In this document: one piece after another, positions 21,207 to 33,389 of the stretch
Numbering within the stretch: position 1 is the stretch's first letter
Layout: the number at the start of each line of letters is the position of its first letter
From: Humulus lupulus
Taxonomy: Eukaryota > Streptophyta > Magnoliopsida > Rosales > Cannabaceae
Assembly: GCF_963169125.1 (NCBI RefSeq)
Contig: NC_084793.1
Coordinates: 140,160,297-140,224,296, forward strand
Direction: 5' to 3'
Length of the DNA stretch: 64,000 nt
Made by a program: the position numbers and the translations under genes
Notes under the pieces: generated by a model
What the model saw: the letters and a program-made list of their open reading frames with translations, nothing else
What the model was told of the DNA's origin: nothing
Database searches by the model: none

Positions 21207-24200
21207 GGGTCCGCCTTGATATAGTCAGAGCCCGGGGTTAGTCCCTCGGAGACGACCGGTTGGCTCTTTAGTTCTCGTTCCTTGTTATATATTGAGTTGA
21301 ATGAGTTTGGTGCTACGTATATCCCAGGAGAGACACATATATGAGGCACACGCTTCGAGGTTGCTAAATGATGGTGCTTAAGATATTAGTGCCTGCTGGG
21401 AAAAGTTGATAACCTCCAAGAGAAGGGTTGGAGTATTATTTGTAAAAGGTTACAGTGAAATTCATTGAGCGCGTCATATGAGAGTTTTGATGTGATCCTG
21501 AGTAGGGATTAATCTATTAAATAAGGGACAACCATGGATTGCAAGTGATGGTGGTGATGTCTAGATTTTAAAGGGAAGGACTCGGTTGCATCTACGGGAT
21601 GCCTATATATTAGGGTAAATACCACTTGGAATATATCAGTTAGGCTAAATGGAAACTGGATTAGCCAACAAGGTTATAGGTGGGTATGCAATGAATTGTT
21701 GAGTACACTACGAGCTTAAGGTATAGGTAGGATCGATATCAAGGACATCACAAAAAATGATATTAGCTCAATAGAAAGCATTAATGGTTCAGTTGAAGAG
21801 GTATTTAAGTTGAGGGTGGATTTGACAGAGTATCTCATCATGGGACATGTCATCACCATTTGCTAAGAATGAAGGGTTAAATTTCCCAGTTTCAAGATAG
21901 GGCAATGTTCTCAGGAATTGGTCTTCGATCTGGTTATTACCAACTAAGGATCAAGGAAAGGAACATTTTAGGAATTACTTATTGCACCAAGAAGGATGTG
22001 ATGGATTATCAGTGAAGGTTCTTAACTGACCAATGCGTCAATGACATAGATAAGTTCGACAAGCAAAGAGTACAGGAACGACATGGATAAGTCATATCCA
22101 GATTGATTAGTAATGTGTTGTTCTACTACTAGCTAGAAGCAGAACGCGAACGACCACTTTGTTGATAATACTAAGACTGGTGAAGCAGGGTTATAGGTAA
22201 AGCTCCAGAAAGTGTAAGCTTTGATTTCTCCAAAGGTATTCAAGGTCACGTTATAGGAAGTGATGGGATCGTGCATGAAAGGATTCAGTCAGAAGCCATA
22301 AATAAATTACCAAAGAATGCCTGAAGGGTGAGAAGTACAGTGAGATCAGTAAGACACGTCAGCTACTACTTGAAGCATCTTCGAAGATAGCTATACCCAA
22401 GATTGAGATAACACAAGAACCTAAAGTTTGTCTGAATGGATAGTTTCATATTGAATTTTTGAAAGATAGAATAAGGATTGGTTAGCACCCTACTATATTA
22501 GAATCCGTATGCAATGGAAGGATACGAAAGGACAACATGATGGATACTATCTTTGCTTAAGACGTGAAACTATAGGGCGGTGAATCAAGGATTAGGATGC
22601 GCCCAAGTATAGACTGAAAAAGATGGTTGTTCGTGCTTCATGGTAGATGAAATAATAAGAACACAAATGTTATACATGGAGGATTAAGTTCATGGTAATG
22701 CTAGATAGCCACAGTTTAGGTGCAATGATGGCATCTACGGAATAGAAGTGAGTGTATTAGCACAAATAATTAAGCATTTGGTCATCTGTAGAGGAATAAC
22801 CTTGAGACCAAGGCTTAGTGGGAATTAATGGGTGATTAACATTGGAAACCCTTGATTACATAATAGAAAATTAACAGGAAGTTGACCTCCTAAATTGGAA
22901 AGATCTGTGCCTATTGGATAGGACACCACAGATTACAGTGAAGTCCGACGAGGAAATGACCAAGATTGGTATAGTATCTGCAGTTGAGTGGAAAAATATA
23001 TCTCTATGGGCAATGAAATTCAAAGAGAGGATCTTGTAGGAATTGTTCAGAATCCTACTATTTTATTATGAATGGATTAAGAAATGGAAATAAGATGAGT
23101 AATGCGATGGAACCTGGTGTGGGGGTTGAAATTCTAGATGAGTATTGTACCACCTCCTTATGGATAGTGTTACATCCAGGAGGTTCGAATGGATGTTAAG
23201 ATCTAAAATTTGTATACTGGAAGGCAAAAGGGTATAGTGGTGGGCCGTAAGGGTGGACCACATTAGACTGCAAGTAAGATGATTGGACATGAAAGGTTGT
23301 GACTTAATAGATTGAGTTAATACACCTCAGTTCGTGTGAATGGGTATCATAATAATGTGTATGAATGGCGGGAGATCATATGCCCCCATGAAACATCGCA
23401 GATGATGGTGTCAGACTAAGACCCTTTATTTCCCTAGTTCTGGAAAAAGGTTGTAGGGAGCAGTGAGCATAAGATTGAGACTTAGGAATTATTGGTTACT
23501 TTCGGATATACAGACAATCCGAAGGAGTGACTCAGATTTTGAGAATTATACATCGAATGCATAAGTGTTTGGGGCATTGAGATAAGTACGGTCCCTTGAT
23601 TGAATAGTCAAATTGGTGAATGCCGATCAACGACTAGGGTGCCTTTGAATAGGATACAATGAGATAAAAAGTGAAAAGTACTTGTTCCAAGTAATGAAAT
23701 GAGAGACAGAGAATATTGTAGTTCAATATTGGTTTGGGGAACCAATGAAATTATTAGGATTGTTAGGGCAGAAGTGTCTGCCTATTTAAAAGGACATCAG
23801 GGTTCACAAATTTCAAGCATGGAAACACGGATCTCCAGGATGGGAGACCTTGTATTTCTCTGAGTGATGTGGACAAAAAAGAAGAAGAAAGGATAAGATA
23901 TATTGGGGAAAGAAAGAGGAGTTTTGACTCCTAATTTATTAAGAAATCTTAGATCTTATCAAGGACTAGGCCGAGGGCCTACAAATTAGCCTTACCCTAG
24001 TATGGGTGATGGCTCATAAAGTGTTACTGATGCCAGTGTCAAGGAAAGACGTGTAAATATAACCGCTGATGGGGTGAAGAGACCCTAGGATTTCAGTGGA
24101 AGTTATTACGCAAGGAAAAGTTAATGTAATTATGAAAAATGAGATAGGATCTTATAGACTAAGACTTCCACTCCAATAAGAATGTTATTGAGGGGTAAAA

Positions 24201-24288
24201 AGGTAAAGGACTAGACTCTGTGGTTATAGTCAGATTTACGGGATTTGTATCCCAAAGTGTTTGAATAAATTTTGAGGACGAAATTTCA
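21207..24288 (+). pseudogene. Decayed pol (protease, RT, RNase H, integrase) of the Tekay-like element
   Basis: Fragments recognisable by eye: the RT stretch FSGIGLRSGYYQLRIKE at about 21910-21960; integrase core pieces at about 23400-23720 (SD then DPLFP and FWKKV, later an LNSQIGECRSTTRVPLNRIQ-like stretch); and the end FEDEI just before the tract. No long frame survives. Many in-frame stops and shifts mean no active enzyme. The chromodomain expected near the end is not recognisable. Confidence 0.75.
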
Positions 24289-24304
24289 ATAAGGAGGAAA
24301 TAGT
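24289..24304 (+). other. Polypurine tract of the Tekay-like element
   Basis: The run AATAAGGAGGAAATAG is followed by the 3' LTR start TGTAACGTCCC. Confidence 0.85.
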
Positions 24305-25737
24305 TGTAACGTCCCAAAAATTCTAATAAGGTTTAGTGCCTTGATTAGCGTGTTGGGAGGGCATAATTGGATGTGTGTGTGATTAATTGGTTAAGTGTGT
24401 GACTACGTGGCATACATGAACTATAAGATAATATGGATTTAAATGCATGTTTATTTGTATTAAATATGCATGTGGGCACATACTTGATAAAAAGGGCATA
24501 TTTGTAATATTGTCCCGTTGCAGACATAAATGTGATTATATGTGAGTAAATGATCGAGACCACATTATTATGTGGATATATTTGCAGTATACAGCTCGAG
24601 GCGATCCTAGTGAGTGGGTTAGCGAAATAGTGAACGGGTCAGTTCCTTCACTCTCATGTTCATGTCTCTCTCACTATAAGGCTTTGGTGCACTTGGGAAT
24701 TTTGAAGTGAAAATTAGAAAATTGAGGTTGGGAATTTGGATTCAAGTTGGGATTTGAGCAGGGAACATCTCAAGGTCATGATTCATGGCTGAGGTTATAC
24801 CGTAAGGGCTCAGAATTAGGGATCGTGCTTGGGGCTATCATACACTTGCTGCTCGATAGCTGAGGTAAGAAAACTGCACCCGAGTTGTGAATGGGGCTTA
24901 AACCCCTTATATGGATGTATTATGATTATGAACATGTCTGTAACTGAGAATATCTAGATGGGCATGCTTGTATATGCTGACATTGATTATGTGTTATGCA
25001 ATATATATACTTGTGATTATATATGTTTACAGGTCGGCCTAAGGGTGTTGGGGTCAGCTATAAGACCAGTGGACTTGGCCTAAGGGAGTCGAGGCTGATG
25101 ATAATCGTACTGAACGCAGCTCGGCCTAAGCGAGTCGGGGTCAGCTATATAACCAGAGGGCTCGGCCTAAGGGTTCCGACACCTAAATATTTGTGTTACA
25201 GATTGATTTATACATTGGCAAATATATGTTTAGCATTTCCAAGCTTAATGCTTATACCCTGTTGTTAGTTAAATCTGATGATTTATGTTTACCGCCTTAT
25301 ATTGTTACCTAGTTGTGCATTTTGGTTTATGTTTTCTTGCTGAGCCTTGGCTCACAGGTGCTATGTGGTGCGGGCAAGGGAAATGGATCGCTGGACCTGC
25401 CATGAGTTGGAGAGCTTCAGGGGCGGTGTGTACATATGCAGCCTGCTCGATCGCCATGGTCAGGATAGCTTGGGAGGAACTAGGACTAAACCCTATTTTG
25501 TTGCTTAGGATGGCTAAGCTGTATTTTGTTTGTCTTTTATAAGTGTAAAATGATTTTGGGATCTCGTGTACAAACTTAATATTTTAATGAAAAATAACTG
25601 TTTTGTTGACTAAATCTTTTAATACTTAACCATTACTTAATTTTTGATTACACGTTTAAGTTCAAAAAAATTGCTTAGCAAGTTAAGCACTATTTTAAAC
25701 ACATAGTGTAATGGTCTTTGTTATCTAGGGCGTTACA
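24305..25737 (+). repeat. 3' LTR of the Tekay-like element (1433 bp, internal deletion)
   Basis: It matches the 5' LTR end to end except for a loss of about 290 bp around 24631-24646, where sequence corresponding to 18400-18698 is missing. The donor-like block at 25333-25380 has decayed (GTGCGGGCAAGG instead of GTGCAGGTAAGG). It ends GGGCGTTACA. Confidence 0.92.
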
Positions 25738-25922
25738 TAACCAGTAGTGCTGGCCTCTCCGCTGCTGGGCCATCAACACGGACGACCAGTTCCCTAACTG
25801 GTTCTCGGGCCTCCGCCCTCGCCCCATCTTATTGTACGCAATGCTCTCATATCATATCGAGGATCTCTTGATCAAAGTGGTAAAAACCTTGTTTGTGTAC
25901 CAATCGTAGTTCCTTAGACATC
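25738..25922 (-). pseudogene. First coding exon of the antisense Tat ORF
   Basis: An ATG at 25920-25922 opens a frame starting MSKELRLVHKQG, immediately after a splice-acceptor-like TTTTTGTTTTAG. The frame carries two stops (near 25850 and 25835), then an Arg/Ala/Glu-rich stretch up to the Tekay insertion at 25737. It joins 18071 downward, where the same ORF continues. It is the N-terminus of the 'putative gypsy type transposon' protein. Confidence 0.65.
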
Positions 25923-26579
25923 TAAAACAAAAACCAAGCAATTAGTATTTTGACCGAAGAAAAGAGGGCTAAAATACGAGAAACCCTAAGACTACTGCTC
26001 GTGGAGAAGAGAAAGAGCTCCTAAGGACTTGGGGTGTCCTCGGGGGCAAGGAATCGGCACCAAAGAACACCATCGAAGATTATTAACATCGCCAGAATCA
26101 AGGAATTTTCCAAATTCCAATCGAATCAAGAAATGCAAAAGTTGCATGAGGTTTGTAGTAGGCCATTTTTACCATTTCTAACGTCAAAATACGCCTAAAA
26201 AGACCTATAAAAGGTCAAAATTGCTTCTCAAGTGCAACAAAAAATACATTCCTAAGCATGCACCTAAACTCTCAAACAAAACTCGACGCAAATGCGAGAC
26301 TAAACATAAAACCAGTAAATACTTACTCGAGATATAGTGTTGATAGGTATTGAAATGAGTTCGAACTCTGAAAAATCGCTTGTCATTCACCCAAAAATAA
26401 GATGATTCTCACCACCCGTCCAAAATTGTAGAGAAAGCACAAAATTTTTTGAAGGTCTGGGAAGCTTGAGAAAGAAGAGAGGGTTTTTGAGTTTGGAGAT
26501 TGTGAATTTCGAATGGTTAAGGTGAATAATGAGGCAGTTCTTGAATTTTTATACTCATAGAACTTGGGGGGAGGCTAAC
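25923..26579 (-). promoter_or_regulatory. Putative promoter and 5' leader of the antisense Tat ORF
   Basis: A TATAAAAAT at 26545-26553 (minus strand) lies about 620 bp upstream of the ATG. A pyrimidine-rich leader follows, ending in an acceptor-like T-rich tract and AG directly before the ATG, which suggests a leader intron. The solo LTR at 26580 was inserted about 27 bp upstream of the TATA box and would separate it from upstream elements. Assigned by motif and position only. Confidence 0.5.
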
Positions 26580-28074
26580 TGTAACGCCCTGGATAGCCAG
26601 GACCGATACACTGTGTGTTTATTAAGTGCCAGACTTGCTAGTCAAGTCATTTAAATAAAACCGTGATACTAAAATTGTAAAGGAGCTAGGGCTAAAAACG
26701 TTTTGGTCTCAAAAGTTACATTTTCATTGCTAAACATTGTTTGCTTACACGGGATCCCAAAAATACCAGTTTAAAGGCTAATTACAACAGTTACAAGGTT
26801 TAAATACATTAACCAGCCATACTAAGGCAAAACGAGTAGTTAGGTAAACCCTGTCCTGACTCACTCCTCGACCATGGTGATCGAACAGCTGGCTATGTAC
26901 ATATCACCTCGGAGCTCTCCACCTCAGGCTTGGTCCAGCTTGCCCTTGCCTTTACCTGCAGCACGTAGCACCCGTGAGCCAAGGCCCAGCAAGAAAACAC
27001 AACAACAACAGAGCATGAGCTACTAACAGATAAGTCAATTACTCATATTATATCACATAAACTCAGATATATCACCATTCGGTATAATCAAGTATTTCAC
27101 ATACTAGGCATTTCAGTACATAGCACACAAGTCACAAACGATAACCAGGGCTAGCGCTCACAGGCTGCTCCCTCTGTTATCCTGTTGTTTCTGGCTCCCA
27201 GTGACCAATTCGCGCCCCGTGCGCTAAAATCATGTACGGTACCCTTAGACCGCTTTTACATGTCCCTTGGCGTAATACCAACTTTGACATGATGTAACTC
27301 TCGGGAGCACTTAGTCCCATTACAATCATAAATCCGTGTGCAGTTTTCTTACCTTTGAATTCACTGGTTTCCGATGCCACGAAGCCGCGAGCACGGTCCT
27401 CTACCCCGAGCCTCTCCAAAGTCCTTGAATGGTCAGTCCAACCTCTAGCTTCAAACCTCCTTTCCATTTGATTACCCAATTCTCTGAGTTTTCTTGGCCT
27501 AAGCTTGGTTGATAACTTCAAACACCCCTTGATTCTCCTTCCAAGAGTTTAAAATTATGCTTCCCCTTTCTATCTCCCTTTTGCTCTAATTCTAGGTCTC
27601 CACAATTCAGCATAAACCTATTTTCCCAAGTGTTATACGTACTTGTGTTTTTCTTCAGCTCAAACTCACCTATACACTGCCAAAAGACCAATTTAACCCT
27701 CCATTAATATCCCTTACTAACTAGACCTCAAGGGCTTACTTTTCCTTTTCCTAGCTTTACAATTCTACCACTTTCCCAATAAAACTTGTTACTCTCTAAG
27801 GTTACTAACAGCCACACAAGTTACCAAATCATCAGTTACCATTATCTAGTTTTCTAAGACCGTCTCGGCACGTGCATCACATCGGTATCACCGCACCCAC
27901 ATGGTACGAATCGCGTATCATAATTATCACATAGCATAATTCACATAGTCATATAACATGCTTAAAATCATAATCATGCATCTTAATTATAAAAATCACA
28001 CATAATTCCCATCATGCCCTCCTGACACACTAATCAAGGCCCTTAAGCCCTATTAGTGAATTTGGGTCGTTACA
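26580..28074 (-). mobile_element. Solo LTR, Gypsy-type family 1, short form (1495 bp), target duplication CTAAC
   Basis: It runs from TGTAACGCCC to GGTCGTTACA on the plus strand and is flanked by perfect CTAAC repeats (26575-26579 and 28075-28079). It is the same family as 1-1900 and carries both conserved blocks (26953-26998 and 27337-27354). It lacks about 590 bp that in the 1-1900 copy runs from near 475 to 1065 and includes the palindrome cluster; the junction here is near 27420. Confidence 0.95.
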
Positions 28075-28417
28075 CTAACCCACCCCGACTGTTGGATTAC
28101 CTACGAAGCAGGTACTTGAGAACGATCAAACAGTCAAGATTCAAAGGCATGGATCGTGATCATTAGCATTGGAAAAGGACACCGTGGGTACAGGGCGAAG
28201 GGACGCCTAGAGTACGAAGTGGATGTTTTGGGTTGTTGAGCTAACCCCTCATTAATTGCACGGATTGATTGGCCCAACAATAGGGAGTCAGCACATGGCG
28301 TGACTTTCCATAGTGATATCAGAGGAAGCCCAAACGTCTACCCTCCAAGACCTTTCAAATTACTCCTCTCAATCTATGTCTCCACTGCCCGAGGACGAGT
28401 GAAGACTTGGGGGCAAA
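28075..28417 (+). other. 3' untranslated end and polypurine tract of the Tat-like element
   Basis: Non-coding sequence between the solo LTR and the Tat 3' LTR. It ends with the purine-rich GAAGACTTGGGGGCAAA (28401-28417), the second-strand primer just before TGTTGTCCG. Confidence 0.75.
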
Positions 28418-29261
28418 TGTTGTCCGTATTTTCACCACCAGACACGTGGCAATTAGGAGTAATTAATGACAAGATAAGTCATGAGGTTATCGGAGTGTGA
28501 ACTCCTCCAGGAAACCCAAACCGGTCAAGTAGAGGATGTCTCTAGGTGAGGCTAGACCTCGAGGTCTGTCCTTGAGGCAAGGACATCTCCAGGTGAGGCC
28601 ATGTCCCAATGAGCTCTTTTCACTCGCCCATCTCCCCCGTCTAGGATTTTCGTCCGAGGACTAGAAGTAGCTGCCAGGTGTCAATTACTCAAGGTATGGC
28701 CCCCCCATAAGATCATATGACAACTTTTGATAAGCCTTGATTAGTGGTGTTGACTTCGTTCCCTCAACAATCGACATTTCTCACAACGCCGCCTGACATG
28801 GGAGAATGTGCGCCACACCCTGGCAGTTAGAGATATGTTCCCCATAAAGTTGGTATACAACTTTTTGCAATGGGCCTCGTACAATCTGCCTGGGTCGTAG
28901 TCTCTATTCAGTGCAACCCTTTTTGTATTAATTCAACATTAATACCCCATAACGGGGGAGTTTGTATTAATAAGATATGATTAACATTAATGACCCATTC
29001 CTCTATAAATAGGGCTGGGGTATCTCCTTGTAAATGGTCTGAATTTTAGAGAGAGAAACTCTGTAACCTAGTGCAATATATACGCTACCTGAGAACCACC
29101 ATTGAAGCTTGCTCAAACAAGCTTCAAGCTCACTAAATATCAGAGGCTCATGGACTAGGGTTCTTTTAAAGCCCGAACCACGTAAAATCCTTGTGTTTTT
29201 TTCTTTCTATTATTATCTTTAAACTCTCGACTTAGGTTGACAACGAAAAAGGCAGTTATCA
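28418..29261 (+). repeat. 3' LTR of the Tat-like element (844 bp)
   Basis: It starts TGTTGTCCGTATTTTC after the tract and ends GGCAGTTATCA. It has a promoter-like TATAAATAG at 29004-29012, and a C-rich stretch with GAACCACGTAAA near its end that is shared with the solo LTR 33561-34295. The right target duplication would be TAAAT (29262-29266). Confidence 0.8.
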
Positions 29262-29337
29262 TAAATATAATAAAATTGTACTTTTATTTAAATCAATAAA
29301 ATTTCTTCACATACTTTTAGAGAATCAATCCTAACAT
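29262..29337 (-). repeat. Fragment of a Copia LTR end
   Basis: This short piece matches the LTR terminus near 54855-54932: both share a run like TTTTATTTAAATCAATAAA followed by TTTTCACATA-type sequence, then AATCCTAACA or ACCCTAACA. The Tat-like element was inserted into this older LTR; what follows (29338-29543) is unrelated AT-rich flank. Confidence 0.6.
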
Positions 29338-29543
29338 TTTTCTTATTCTTATCTCTTACACAAAAGACAAATGTAAATAACTAAAATATTTTTATAACAT
29401 TTTATTTAACATCTCAATATATATAAAAATAAAAAATGACGTACTATAAGTATTTGTTATGACACCAACATAAAATAGCTAAAAAATTAATAAAGTAAGA
29501 AGAAGGCAAATGTAGGATAGCCACGTAATTTAATAAAAGTAAA

Positions 29544-31907
29544 TGTAACGCCTTGGATAACCAAGACCGTTACACTGTGTAGTTAAAATAGTGAAAGACT
29601 TGCTAATCATGTTATTTGATTGAAAATGTAATCCTAAGGTCAACAATCAGATTAGGGTTAAAAGATTTTGATCATAAACGGTTAATTTTTTTTATTAAAA
29701 TAGATGTTTGGTAAATGGGATCCCAAAAACAGGATTTAAGAGACAAAGTTACGAAATTATCAAAAGTTATATACAATTTAGTGGCCAATCTAATGGAAAA
29801 ATACAAATTTTAGGTTATGTCCCTGTACTTTCCCTCGGCCATGGCAGACGAGCAGCTGACAATGTACATCTCACCCCTAGAGCTCTCCAACTCATGATTG
29901 ATCCATCTTACCCTTGCCTTTACCTACACCACGTAGCACCTGTGAGCTAAGGCCCAGCAAGAAAACCATAACAATGAATACACAATCAATATTATCAATC
30001 ACTCAATCATGAGACAGATATTTCAAAGCTCATCACATCATAAATATCAAATTAATAACAATCAACATGTATGTTCAACTCATATCTTAGATAATATGCA
30101 AATACTCAAGGTCGGCACCCTTAGGCCGAGCCCTCTATTTACTCTGCTGACTCCGACTCGCTTAGGCTGAGTCCAGTGTTTATCTACCTGAACCCAACTC
30201 ACAGTGGCTGAGCCGCGTCCTATGCAAAAATTATCAGCCCCGGCTCTCTTAGGTAGTTCATTCTCATATGCCAAATCAATCATTCAGCCATATAGTACAC
30301 ATTACACATGTTCAAGTATTGGGAATCTCAGTCCCGTTACAACCACTCAAGGGTGCAGTTTTCTTACCTTGAATTCCGAGTGGAGATAATAGAACGGTTC
30401 TGAGCATGATCCACAGTCCTGAGCCTTGGCGATAAACCTAGACATGTTGGCCAATGGGTAATTGTCAACTTCTAATCAAAATTAATACTTAGGAGACAAA
30501 AACTAGCCTCTGGGACCTCAATTTGTACTAAACCAGGTAGTAGAAATTGCCCGAGTGACTAGGTTCAAACTCTCGAGCCTTACCAATTATAGAAACCATC
30601 CCAATGTAAAAATCCCTAGGCGGGTCGTGACTTGGCCCCAAGGGTCGCGACTTGCCCTCAAGTCAGAGACAAAAAGCCCAAGCCACAGGGGAGGTGGGCC
30701 GCGAATTTCCTCTTAAGGTCGTGGCGCACCCCTGAATCAGAGAGCATACCTAGGCCCTTTTGGGCACACGCGCCGTGGCGCCCCAGAGTTGGGTCGCGGC
30801 GCGCCCCTTCGAACCAAGAAATTATGGTTCCTTCCACACTCTTCCAAGCCAATCTTCCTAAAATTCAACCTAGTAAAACCTCCCAACCACAATCTAACCC
30901 AGCTACGAGTTCATAATTTTAATCACATGTTTAAACATAAAATTCCTAAAGATTATACTAAAATCAATACCCCAATTTAGTAGAAATCATCACCCAACAC
31001 TCAGCTTAAATTCCACTCTAATAATCCAAATTCACCAACAAAATAAGTGACTAGAACTTACCTCAATTGCTTGTTGAATCTCCACAAGCTTCTTCACCCT
31101 ACTCTTGAGCTTAATTCTCCTATGTTCCTAGCTGAACTTCTTGGATAAAAGCTTCAATTCTTCAAGACTCTCCCTTCCTTTCAATTTTCCTTCAAAGAAT
31201 TCCAACTTAAGGTCTAAGTTTTCTGCCCTTTTCCTTCCTTGGCCTCAAGGCACAATGAGAGATGGTGAGAGAGAGAGGGATGAAAGTTCTAGGTGATTTT
31301 GGCTAAGTGTTGAATCCTACTGATTATAACCTTTAACCATTAAAAGGCTATTTTTCCACTCGCAGCTTATTAATCCTCAAATTGTTCCTAGGGTTAAAAT
31401 GGTCATTCCACTCTCGGTTCCATCCATTTCCTCAAGTGTTCCTAATATTTACCCACTAATCCAATCATTCCAAATAATTACCAAATACATATTCAATATT
31501 TAATAAATCCCAAAATACTCTCTAAATTTCCAAAAATACCCCTAGGCTTCCACCAAGCCGGGTATTAAACCTCGCTGTGACTATTTTGCTAATCCACTCA
31601 CTAGGACCTTCTTGAGCCATATGCTGCAAATATATCCACATAATGATGTGGTCTCAATAATTTATCACATATAATTACATTTATGCCCTCAACGACCAAA
31701 ATTACAAATATGCCCTTATAAGCTAGAAAGGGCCCACCTGCATATCCAATACTCATAAACATACTTATCACATATTCAAATAATCATATTAATCATGCAC
31801 GCCACAAAATCAAGCATTTAACCATTTAATTACACATATACAAATTCTGCCCTCGTGGCACACTAATCAAGGTCCTTAAGCCTTATTAGTGATTTTGAGT
31901 TGTTATA
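29544..31907 (-). mobile_element. Solo LTR, Gypsy-type family 2, long form (2364 bp), target duplication GTAAA
   Basis: It is bounded by TGTAACGCC on the left and a decayed end (TTATA for TTACA) on the right, with perfect GTAAA repeats (29539-29543 and 31908-31912). It is the same family as the Tekay-like LTRs at 18072 and 24305, in opposite orientation. It carries both conserved blocks (29921-29967 and 30351-30369) and, unlike those LTRs, an additional GC-motif segment at 30614-30810. Confidence 0.93.
30614..30810. repeat. GC-rich degenerate palindrome cluster in LTR family 2
   Basis: Repeated CGCGAC/CCGCG/GCGCCGTGGCGC-type motifs lie at about 30614, 30642, 30698, 30720, 30771 and 30796. 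They are less regular than in families 1 and 3. The nearest edge is about 245 bp upstream (in LTR orientation) of the block at 30351-30369. Confidence 0.7.
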
Positions 31908-33389
31908 GTAAAAGATGACAAATGTGCAATAGTTGGCAAGTGATAAGCTTTTGATACCCTACCCACTTTGGTGTTGTTGCTTCTAAGTTTATGTTGCGTT
32001 ATTTGTCAGTTGTCTTAATGTTATTTTTATGCAGATTACCTTAGTGTTGTTTATTATATATATATTTTTTACTTTTTGATGTTATTTAATTGTTGTTTTC
32101 ATTTCAGCGTGTCAATATCATTTTTATATTCTAAAAATATATTTCTTTTCAAATATTTTCTAGTTATTGTTTAGTTGCTTTAAGCTTTTAAGTTTGTTTT
32201 TTTTAAAGGGTTAAAATGATAAAAAGGGTGAATGGGTCTATAGCATAGACTGTATTTTTGTCAAAAAAGAATGAGTGTTGTTGTATAAATGTTTAAATTT
32301 TCGTGTGGTAGTATAAATGTTAATGTTGGACAATATTTTTTTATTCAAGAAACCCCTCATCCCGCCTTTTTTTTTTAGTTTTTCAAATATATGGCCTTTT
32401 ATTTGCATGTAAATGTATAATTTATTAAATATGATAGAGTTTTTTTTCATTATTAAGTTGTATTATTTTCTAATGTAGTTTTGTAATTTTGATTTTGTTA
32501 TTTTAACTTTAACATGTTTTTTTTAAATATTTTACTAAACCAATTTTCAAGATTTTTATTTTACTGTATGTTCACTTTTTATTTTAAATTTTACAAAACA
32601 ATTATTTAATAATAAAATTATTTTTAAAGTATTTTTATATTTAGTTATTATTTTAAATTTAGAAAAAAAATAATTTGACAATTCTTTTTTTGTCTTTTAT
32701 TTTTATTTTGAAGCTATATTAAACCAGTTTAACTCTAGCCAATAGTAATAAGTACCGACACTATTTTAATCTCGTCAAATAGTATTCAATGGCACTAGGA
32801 AAAAAATAATATCGACAATCTTAGTAGATATATAAATATAATAAGTATAATTACATAATAATATGAGTGTAATTAAATAATAAGTTTCTTATTATTTTGT
32901 ACATTAATAAATTATAATAAGTATTGATTTTATTTTTTTATCTTCGTCAATTAATATTATATAAATAAAATAATTATTAATTTTGTCTTTATTTCTTTTT
33001 TCCATTTATTAGATATGTGAATATAAAGTAGAATTACATAATAATAAGATAAATATGAGTGTAATTAAATAATTAGTTTTTTTTTATTATTTGTATGTTA
33101 TTTGATTATAATTATTTTGATCATGTAACGTATCTTATAAAAATGTCCATAGAATAGGCCTCTGAAATTCAAAGTTAAATATTAGATTAGAAAAAAGATT
33201 AGTTTGAATATAGTAGGAAACTATATACATAATTATATATTTTCAAAGAAATCTATTAATTTATATATAATAAAATCACATAGCTTGTTTCTAGTTGTGT
33301 TTGTGTACATGTATACTCCAAATTCTTATTAAAATAAGAAAACAAAGAAAAAACAATTACCAATCTAAAATTTGTTAAGTAGTGTGCAT
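31908..33389. other. AT-rich intergenic DNA, no gene seen
   Basis: Long T-rich and A-rich runs and short ATT/TAAT repeats. I see no coding frame with recognisable content and no LTR ends. It could be the older, less invaded background of the locus. Confidence 0.6.

Larger units (their letters stand above)
18072..25737 (+). mobile_element. Full-length decayed Ty3/Gypsy element, Tekay-like chromovirus
   Basis: Two LTRs (18072-19795 and 24305-25737) enclose a primer site, gag, pol and a polypurine tract in plus orientation. Flanks are GAACC (18067-18071) and TAACC (25738-25742), one mismatch in five. The order RT (about 21900) before integrase (about 23400) is the Gypsy order. The end of pol reads like the usual Tekay/Del ending (FEDEI) just before the tract. 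By eye the LTRs differ at roughly 9 percent over the first 320 bp, so it is an old insertion. It lies in the antisense ORF of the Tat-like element. Confidence 0.9.
16496..29261 (+). mobile_element. 3' part of a Tat-like Gypsy element with an antisense ORF
   Basis: The 3' LTR is 28418-29261, preceded by a polypurine tract ending in GGGGGCAAA. Left of it, after removing two insertions (18072-25737 and 26580-28074), lies a minus-strand spliced ORF of the 'putative gypsy type transposon' kind. Tat-lineage plant elements are known to carry additional ORFs, often antisense between integrase and the 3' LTR; this arrangement fits. The pol part and 5' LTR are missing: the left end is cut at 16495 by the Copia LTR. 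Confidence 0.75.

Noticed and set aside
32238..32450. 70-codon minus-strand frame
   Set aside because: Low-complexity Lys/Ile/Asn composition caused by AT-rich DNA; no domain.
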